NCBI GenBank assembly: GCA_937897245.1 | Contig: CALCBO010000047.1 | Location: 1-43,533 of the forward strand | DNA: 43,533 bases | Reading direction: 5' to 3' | Source: an uncultured Caryophanales bacterium | Lineage (GTDB): Bacteria > Bacillota_I > Bacilli_A > RF39 > UBA660 | In this document: in pieces, positions 39,541 through 43,533 of the stretch | How positions within the stretch are numbered: the stretch's first letter is position 1 | Layout of the letters: each line of letters begins with the position of its first letter | Made by a program: the position numbers and the translations under genes | The notes under the pieces: model-generated | What the model was told of the DNA's origin: nothing | Databases searched by the model: none | The model's input: the letters and a program-made list of their open reading frames with translations, nothing else

Positions 39541-40413
39541 TCACTCCAACATCCATTTCTCTAATCTTTTTGGAGGATTAACCTCATTACTCCAAATATA
39601 CTGGCTTAACAATCCGGAATAAGCCCTTGCCTCATTATCCATGTACCAGTCTTTGAAATCAATATAAGGGATTTCCATCTTCTTAAAAAATTTATTTGTA
39701 TGCTTATCCATTAAAAATAAATTTATAAATCCAAGGGAACTAAGGCAAATGAATTTTACAGCCCAATCATTCAAATAATCAAATTGAATTAAATAATTAT
39801 ATGCATCCTCATAGCTACAGGTCAGTTTTTGTAAATAATCCAAATCAAGCCAACCGGAAACAATATCTTTACAAATCAAAATCACTTTTTCTTTTTGATG
39901 GACCAACATTTTATCATCCAACAAAACTTCTTTTTCAAGAATTGTTTCTGGTGATGGAAATTCATGCCAGATCAGTTTCCCCGATTCCTTAAATGCCTGA
40001 ACATGTTTAACACCACAGCTTTTTGCAATTGAATCAACAGCCATTCTTGACCGATAAACAGAAAACAATGATTTGATACAGGAATAAATGATTGATTCAA
40101 AAAGCGGAACTTTAACAATCCTTAATCCCTTATTTCTGTTTGCTGCAATTTTCACCTCATCATCTAAGTTTTTCAAAACCCAATTCATTCTGGAATAATC
40201 CCTTTTAATATCAAAGTAATCAAACCACTTAGAAAAGAATTCATCCTCGGAACAATCAAATAAAAATCTGCTATTTGTGTTTTCTGTTACCTTAACAACA
40301 TCATTTCCAGATTGTACCAAATATTTCCCATCAGTTATCTTAATCCACCTAACACACTGATTTGAATTATAAATATCATCCAAATGCAAAAAAGGAATTC
40401 TCACATAAAACAT
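39541..40413 (-). CDS. OGG/AlkA-like HhH-GPD DNA glycosylase (putative)
   Basis: 290 aa. An N-terminal strand domain (CVRWIKITDGKYLVQ) is followed by the glycosylase pattern YFDIKRDYSRMNW, then KGLRIVKVPLFESIIYSCIKSLFSVYRSRMAV and WHEFPSPETI. The C-terminal helix set DWAVKFICLSSLGFINLFLMD aligns with the helix-hairpin-helix/GPD region, keeping the catalytic Asp (D236) but with Trp (W217) where OGG1 has Lys and AlkA also has Trp. It would remove damaged or modified bases without lyase activity. The hairpin itself is degenerate, so activity is uncertain. Confidence 0.65.
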   Translation of the reverse strand: MFYVRIPFLHLDDIYNSNQCVRWIKITDGKYLVQSGNDVVKVTENTNSRFLFDCSEDEFFSKWFDYFDIKRDYSRMNWVLKNLDDEVKIAANRNKGLRIVKVPLFESIIYSCIKSLFSVYRSRMAVDSIAKSCGVKHVQAFKESGKLIWHEFPSPETILEKEVLLDDKMLVHQKEKVILICKDIVSGWLDLDYLQKLTCSYEDAYNYLIQFDYLNDWAVKFICLSSLGFINLFLMDKHTNKFFKKMEIPYIDFKDWYMDNEARAYSGLLSQYIWSNEVNPPKRLEKWMLE

Positions 40414-40428
40414 TTGCTTTCTCCACTA

Positions 40429-40857
40429 TCAAATCAAAATAGTACCTGCCGGACAAACCACCCAATTAATTCCAGCATTACAAATCATTCTCTTGCATAT
40501 TGGGCATGGTTCACAATATGGAACATCAATGTATTTATCATCAATACATTCCTCGCAAACCAAATACATTGTTGAATTAATCATATCTTTTCTAGCAGCT
40601 GATAACATAGCATTTTGTTCTGCATGAACACTATAGCAATCAGAATAATCCCCAGAATTATGAGGCTTCATCATTCTATTACAGGTTCCTCTATCACAGC
40701 AATTTTCCTGCCCTCTAGGATTTCCATTATAACCTGTTGAAATCACCTCCCCATTTTTAACAATCACACAACCATAATGTCTTTTTAAACAGGTGCTTCT
40801 TTTTGATACAGCCCTTGCAATTCCAAGATAATACTCGTCTTTGGATATTCTAGCCAT
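40429..40857 (-). CDS. deoxycytidylate (dCMP) deaminase
   Basis: 142 aa. The zinc-binding deaminase motifs are complete: HAEQNA (H78, E80) and PCPIC (C118, C121). Extra Cys/His residues (CCDRGTC) are typical of the dCMP deaminase group. It converts dCMP to dUMP, the substrate of the ThyX at 26364. It lies between a small helical protein gene and the glycosylase gene. AGAGG precedes the ATG. Confidence 0.93.
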   Translation of the reverse strand: MARISKDEYYLGIARAVSKRSTCLKRHYGCVIVKNGEVISTGYNGNPRGQENCCDRGTCNRMMKPHNSGDYSDCYSVHAEQNAMLSAARKDMINSTMYLVCEECIDDKYIDVPYCEPCPICKRMICNAGINWVVCPAGTILI

Positions 40858-40863
40858 AAGGGT

Positions 40864-41166
40864 TTACCTCTTTTTATTTTTCTTTTTATAAGCATCATTC
40901 AATCTTTTATTCAAGACCTTAATTTCCATTGGATTTTTACAGTGCCTAATCTGTTTCTTAAGTGCTGGAATATCATCTGGCACATCAGCAGCCATTTCTT
41001 CAATATCTTTAAAGGCATTCTCAATATATTTTAATGATTCCGACAACGTAGCACACAACTGCTCAAATGCTTCTATAATTTGGGAAATACTCGATGCAGA
41101 AACTGCCGCTATATATTTAACTGATTCTATTGTTTTATCATCCAAGATATCATTAAAATTATTCAA
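40864..41166 (-). CDS. hypothetical helical protein
   Basis: 100 aa. All-helical: IESVKYIAAVSASSISQIIEAFEQL, then LKYIENAFKDIEEMAADVPDDIP and a basic tail ending NDAYKKKNKKR. No family recognised. The TTG at 41166 is preferred because GAGGAGG lies at normal spacing; a longer frame to 41262 overlaps the small membrane gene fully. It overlaps the end of that gene by 8 bases. Function unknown. Confidence 0.6.
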   Translation of the reverse strand: MNNFNDILDDKTIESVKYIAAVSASSISQIIEAFEQLCATLSESLKYIENAFKDIEEMAADVPDDIPALKKQIRHCKNPMEIKVLNKRLNDAYKKKNKKR

Positions 41167-41302
41167 AGGAATCCTCCTCGTATCTTTTAAAACTTTCCTC
41201 CCTTTGAATTGCACACAAAGCACAAGAGATAAGTCCAAAGCATCCACCAATAAACAGACCAAGTAAAAAAGCTACAAACATTTCCAGTAAACCAAAATTC
41301 AT
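41159..41302 (-). CDS. 47-aa single-span membrane protein
   Basis: One hydrophobic helix (about residues 8-31: FVAFLLGLFIGGCFGL) is followed by a charged cytosolic-type tail (REESFKRYEEDSFE). The ATG at 41302 has AAAGG 7 bases upstream, and the next gene starts inside its end with a shared GAGGAGG, so it is genuinely translated. Its stop follows SFE. It forms a pair with the membrane protein at 41299. Function unknown; small early phage membrane proteins often interfere with host or superinfection. Confidence 0.75.
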   Translation of the reverse strand: MNFGLLEMFVAFLLGLFIGGCFGLISCALCAIQREESFKRYEEDSFE

Positions 41303-41478
41303 AACCAAGCCTTTCTATTTAAAAATAATGCAATTCCAATAAAAACAATTCCAACAAAGCAAATTATGATCGGCAAGAATAACTTTTCAGAATCCAGCAT
41401 ACAGCCACCAACAAATGTGATCATTGCACCGATTAATGCAAAAACATAACCAATCACAACTTTAAATTTATTCTTCAT
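41299..41478 (-). CDS. 59-aa membrane protein with two spans
   Basis: Two hydrophobic segments (VVIGYVFALIGAMITFVGGC and PIIICFVGIVFIGIALFL) with a short basic end (NRKAWL). It overlaps the end of the RecA gene by 11 bases and the start of the 47-aa membrane gene by 4. Several close ATGs exist (41478, 41484, 41487); I chose 41478, where a GGATGATGG sequence serves as a weak ribosome site. Function unknown. Confidence 0.7.
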   Translation of the reverse strand: MKNKFKVVIGYVFALIGAMITFVGGCMLDSEKLFLPIIICFVGIVFIGIALFLNRKAWL

Positions 41479-42415
41479 ATCCATCATCCCAATCTTTAGA
41501 AATTCTTCTGCCATACTGTTCCGCTCTTTGTTTCATGATTTCCGCCCGTATAGGTTTAACATCATCAAATGAAACAAAACCCCTATCAAAGAAACAAGGT
41601 ATCTCGCATTCTCCCATTGGATTGCTAACTTTTGATTTTATCACTTTACATTTCATGATAAAACCAATCTTTTCATTTGTTGCACTATTCTTAGGATTTT
41701 TATTTGGTATTTCTATCCAAGCTCTTCTGGCAACTTGAATCCGGATTGATGCAGAATGTTTTAATTTATGCCCGCCGGGAGTATCCGTCTTTTCCCCGAA
41801 CAACATGGCATTCATCTTGTCCCTAACCTGATTAACAAATATCAATGTTGTACCAGTGTTCTCAATTATCTCTTCAATCACTGGAAGATATTTATTCATC
41901 AGCCTAGCAGTTCCGCCAATCCTTTGCTCTTCGATTGAATCCCTATCAGCAGATTTTAAAACCTTCTCAGCATCCTCCTTTGGCACCAGACTAGGGACAC
42001 TATCAATTCCAATTAATGGGATTCCCGCTCTTGAAAATTTGATTGTCTTGTTAAATGCATCCTCCCCATATCTTGCCCGATATATCAACAGCTGCTTTGG
42101 TTTATTTCCAAATACCTTAGCTCTATCAGAATCAAAAGTCCCTTCAATTGGAATATCCAAACACAAACTATGTAAACTAAACAGATGATACAGCAAGGTT
42201 GTTTTTCCAGAACCTTCAGGGCCGTAAATTTCAATAACCCTACCTTCGGGCATTCCACCACCAATAATATCATCTAAATCTTCGATTCCGGTTGACCACC
42301 TTTTTATATTCAAGTTTGCATTCTTTGAACCAATTGAATAAATGCTGCCTTGACCTTCCTTTTTATTGATCATATTGCACAGCTTTATTATTTCTTGTTT
42401 ATTTGTTTTTGCCAT
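41468..42415 (-). CDS. RecA-like recombinase
   Basis: 315 aa, close to bacterial RecA but shortened. RecA signature: STGIEDLDDIIGGGMPEGRVIEIYGPEGSGKTT with Walker A at 65-72. Walker B-like LIGIDSVPSLVPK and the L2/NQVRDKMNAMLFGEKTDTPGGHKLKHSASIRI segment follow. It pairs homologous strands in phage recombination. The ATG at 42415 is preferred by ribosome site spacing (GGAG); an ATG at 42421 is an alternative. A perfect 15-bp hairpin (42439-42481) lies just upstream of its ribosome site. Confidence 0.93.
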   Translation of the reverse strand: MAKTNKQEIIKLCNMINKKEGQGSIYSIGSKNANLNIKRWSTGIEDLDDIIGGGMPEGRVIEIYGPEGSGKTTLLYHLFSLHSLCLDIPIEGTFDSDRAKVFGNKPKQLLIYRARYGEDAFNKTIKFSRAGIPLIGIDSVPSLVPKEDAEKVLKSADRDSIEEQRIGGTARLMNKYLPVIEEIIENTGTTLIFVNQVRDKMNAMLFGEKTDTPGGHKLKHSASIRIQVARRAWIEIPNKNPKNSATNEKIGFIMKCKVIKSKVSNPMGECEIPCFFDRGFVSFDDVKPIRAEIMKQRAEQYGRRISKDWDDGYEE

Positions 42416-42438
42416 AAACATGTTCTCCAGATAAACCT

Positions 42439-42481
42439 AACCAAGCAGCTGAAAATGTTTTGCAAGTTCAGCTGCTTGGTT
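42439..42481 (-). promoter_or_regulatory. perfect 15-bp hairpin before the RecA gene
   Basis: AACCAAGCAGCTGAA at 42439-42453 pairs exactly with 42467-42481 across a 13-base loop. There is no U-tract after it on the minus strand (TTAGGTTTATCT), so it is not an ideal terminator. It could be an attenuator, an RNase III-type processing site, or an operator-like palindrome set between two early genes. Confidence 0.75.
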
Positions 42482-42502
42482 ATTCAAAACAACATCAATT
42501 AA

Positions 42503-42874
42503 TTATCCATCAAATCCATCCGGAAACAATGCCTTTTCAACCTCATTTGTATCCAAGGCACCAGCTGATAAAGCCGCCATGATAAGAAATTCTTTTTTGC
42601 GAGCAGGATTCATATTTTCATGTCCCTTAACATAACTTGCAATCATCATAGCATTAAGGCTATCAGACATTGTACCGAGGCAGGCAGTAACAAACGATGC
42701 AAAATCTTCTTCCGGAATATCCTTGACCAAATCCTCAATCTTTTTCTCAAACCTTTCAAACTCCAAATGTTTCTGCTTATCCAGCTCCTCAAGCTTTTTC
42801 CGGAAATCATCCTCTGCCTTGATAGCATTCTTCCGAATGTTACTTAACAGTATAACCTTTGTGTGCAAATCCAT
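42503..42874 (-). CDS. hypothetical early coiled-coil protein
   Basis: 123 aa. The N-terminal two-thirds are one charged coiled coil (about 10-52: KAEDDFRKKLEELDKQKHLE), followed by FASFVTACLGTMSDSLNAMM and a C-terminal helical part. No family recognised. It is the second gene after promoter P1 and is separated from RecA by the 15-bp hairpin. AAAGGAG precedes the ATG. Early expression and position suggest a role in takeover or replication, with no direct evidence. Confidence 0.65.
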   Translation of the reverse strand: MDLHTKVILLSNIRKNAIKAEDDFRKKLEELDKQKHLEFERFEKKIEDLVKDIPEEDFASFVTACLGTMSDSLNAMMIASYVKGHENMNPARKKEFLIMAALSAGALDTNEVEKALFPDGFDG

Positions 42875-42969
42875 AGCAACTTTCTCCTTTCAGAATTCAA
42901 ACTTAAAATTTTGTTGGTTGATTTTTAATTATCCAGAACAACCTTTAAAACAAACTGGAATACTTCAAA

Positions 42970-43476
42970 TTATGCAATTGCAAATTCAGGACCAACCCAA
43001 GCGGAAATTCTTGTCTTATGAATGTCCTTGTGATCATTCCGGTAATTCTCACCCATCTTGTAAATATTCAGGGTGGAAACACAACCACGCCCAAGGGAGT
43101 GTAGTTTCTTAATAAATGCCTTTATTTCCTTGCAGGTTGTCATTGTATCATCAATTTGGATTTTGCCTTCCTCATCTGTCTTCAATGCAAAATAAACAAC
43201 ATATCCATTACCGGATTCCTTTGTAGCCCTTGCAGTGTTCTTCTGTTTGGATTTGTTTGTCTTCTTTGCCTTTTTGGTTTTCTTCTTCGGAGCTTCCACA
43301 ATTTCAACAGATGCATACTTGTTCTTTCCAGATGCATCATAAATGTTTCTAACATTTTTGTTCTGTTTGGAAACATAAACCTTTGTTCCAAACTCCAAGG
43401 AAGCAAGTGCATCTGTGAGCTCCTGCTCGGTCATTGTAGCCTTAATTATTTTGTTGATGATTTCCTTTCTGGTCAT
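42970..43476 (-). CDS. hypothetical early protein with Lys-rich linker
   Basis: 168 aa. An N-terminal helical domain (TRKEIINKIIKATMTEQELTD) and a small beta part (GTKVYVSKQNKNVRNIYDA) are followed by a Lys/Thr-rich linker (about 63-88, APKKKTKKAKKTNKSK). The C-terminal domain holds GYVVYFALKTDEEGKI and GRGCVSTLNIYKMGENYRN. It is probably a DNA- or RNA-binding protein, but no family is recognised. It is the first gene after promoter P1 and its A/C-rich leader, with AAAGGAG before the ATG at 43476, so it should be among the most strongly expressed early proteins. Confidence 0.7.
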   Translation of the reverse strand: MTRKEIINKIIKATMTEQELTDALASLEFGTKVYVSKQNKNVRNIYDASGKNKYASVEIVEAPKKKTKKAKKTNKSKQKNTARATKESGNGYVVYFALKTDEEGKIQIDDTMTTCKEIKAFIKKLHSLGRGCVSTLNIYKMGENYRNDHKDIHKTRISAWVGPEFAIA

Positions 43477-43480
43477 GATT

Positions 43481-43533
43481 TTTCTCCTTTTCAAAAGTGA
43501 TTTAATTGATGTTTTATTGTTTTGTTTAATTTA
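43481..43533. repeat. 53-bp terminal direct repeat, right copy
   Basis: Exact copy of bases 1-53. It contains the AAAGGAG ribosome site serving the start at 43476. The -35/-10 for this gene are only found past the other end of the window, at 53-81, which supports circular closure. Confidence 0.95.

Noticed and set aside
1..43533. Prophage with attachment sites
   Set aside because: No integrase, excisionase, repressor or host flank is recognised, and the end repeat is explained by circular closure.

Overview
The window is almost certainly a complete genome of a tailed phage with a long non-contractile tail (siphovirus-like). The first 53 bases are repeated exactly as the last 53, so the sequence closes into a circle of 43,480 unique bases. 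Every supported gene lies on the minus strand, so the map reads from high to low coordinates. Low GC, strong AAAGGAG/GGAGG ribosome sites, a GH25/CHAP/CW_7/SH3 endolysin, a BppU-type receptor-binding protein and an SPP1-like portal point to a Bacillota (Firmicutes) host, probably a clostridial anaerobe. The host assignment is inference. I see no integrase, repressor, DNA polymerase, helicase or primase, which suggests a virulent phage replicating with host enzymes.

Layout in transcription order. (1) 43.5-37.3 kb, early/recombination: a Lys-rich protein, a coiled-coil protein, RecA, two tiny membrane proteins, dCMP deaminase, an OGG/AlkA-like glycosylase, a Cas4-like Fe-S nuclease and a RuvC-like resolvase. 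(2) 37.1-34.9 kb: a VWA-like protein and a MoxR-type AAA+ ATPase, each in its own promoter/terminator cassette, then a lone tRNA-Gln. (3) 34.8-32.1 kb: a GH114-like glycosidase next to an unusual amidase-CW_7x3-metallo-beta-lactamase fusion. (4) 32-25.6 kb: small middle genes including a Q-x-K nuclease, an SSB-like candidate, RNase HI, ThyX and a dNMP kinase. (5) 25.3-17.4 kb: terminase subunits, holin and endolysin (unusually placed between terminase and portal), portal, and a MuF head protein fused to an ADP-ribosyltransferase with a small Cys-rich protein behind it. (6) 17.1-0.1 kb: zinc-ribbon protein, scaffold, decoration protein, capsid, connectors, tail tube, tail chaperones, tape measure, Dit/Tal, receptor-binding protein and late accessory genes.

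Three regulatory layers are visible. Four near-identical sigma70-type promoters (TTTACA/T, exactly 17 bp, TATAAT-like) each feed an unstructured A/C-rich leader ending in AAAGGAG. Two extended -10 promoters sharing a TTCTGTATnTGATATAAT core lie at the heads of the two late blocks. Five ~105-130 bp dyad elements, built from paired CTCTGT boxes in inverted arms, sit at transcription-unit boundaries; one lies inside the Q-x-K nuclease gene. These dyads are the strongest candidate for an undescribed system here.

The tail chaperone pair appears to be expressed by +1 frameshifting in front of a strong hairpin. Several proteins could act on the host envelope: the endolysin, the amidase/MBL fusion, the GH114-like protein and a GDPD-like domain in the receptor-binding protein. 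ThyX, dCMP deaminase and dNMP kinase form a dTMP-supply set. RecA, the Cas4-like nuclease, RuvC, RNase H and the Q-x-K nuclease form a recombination set.
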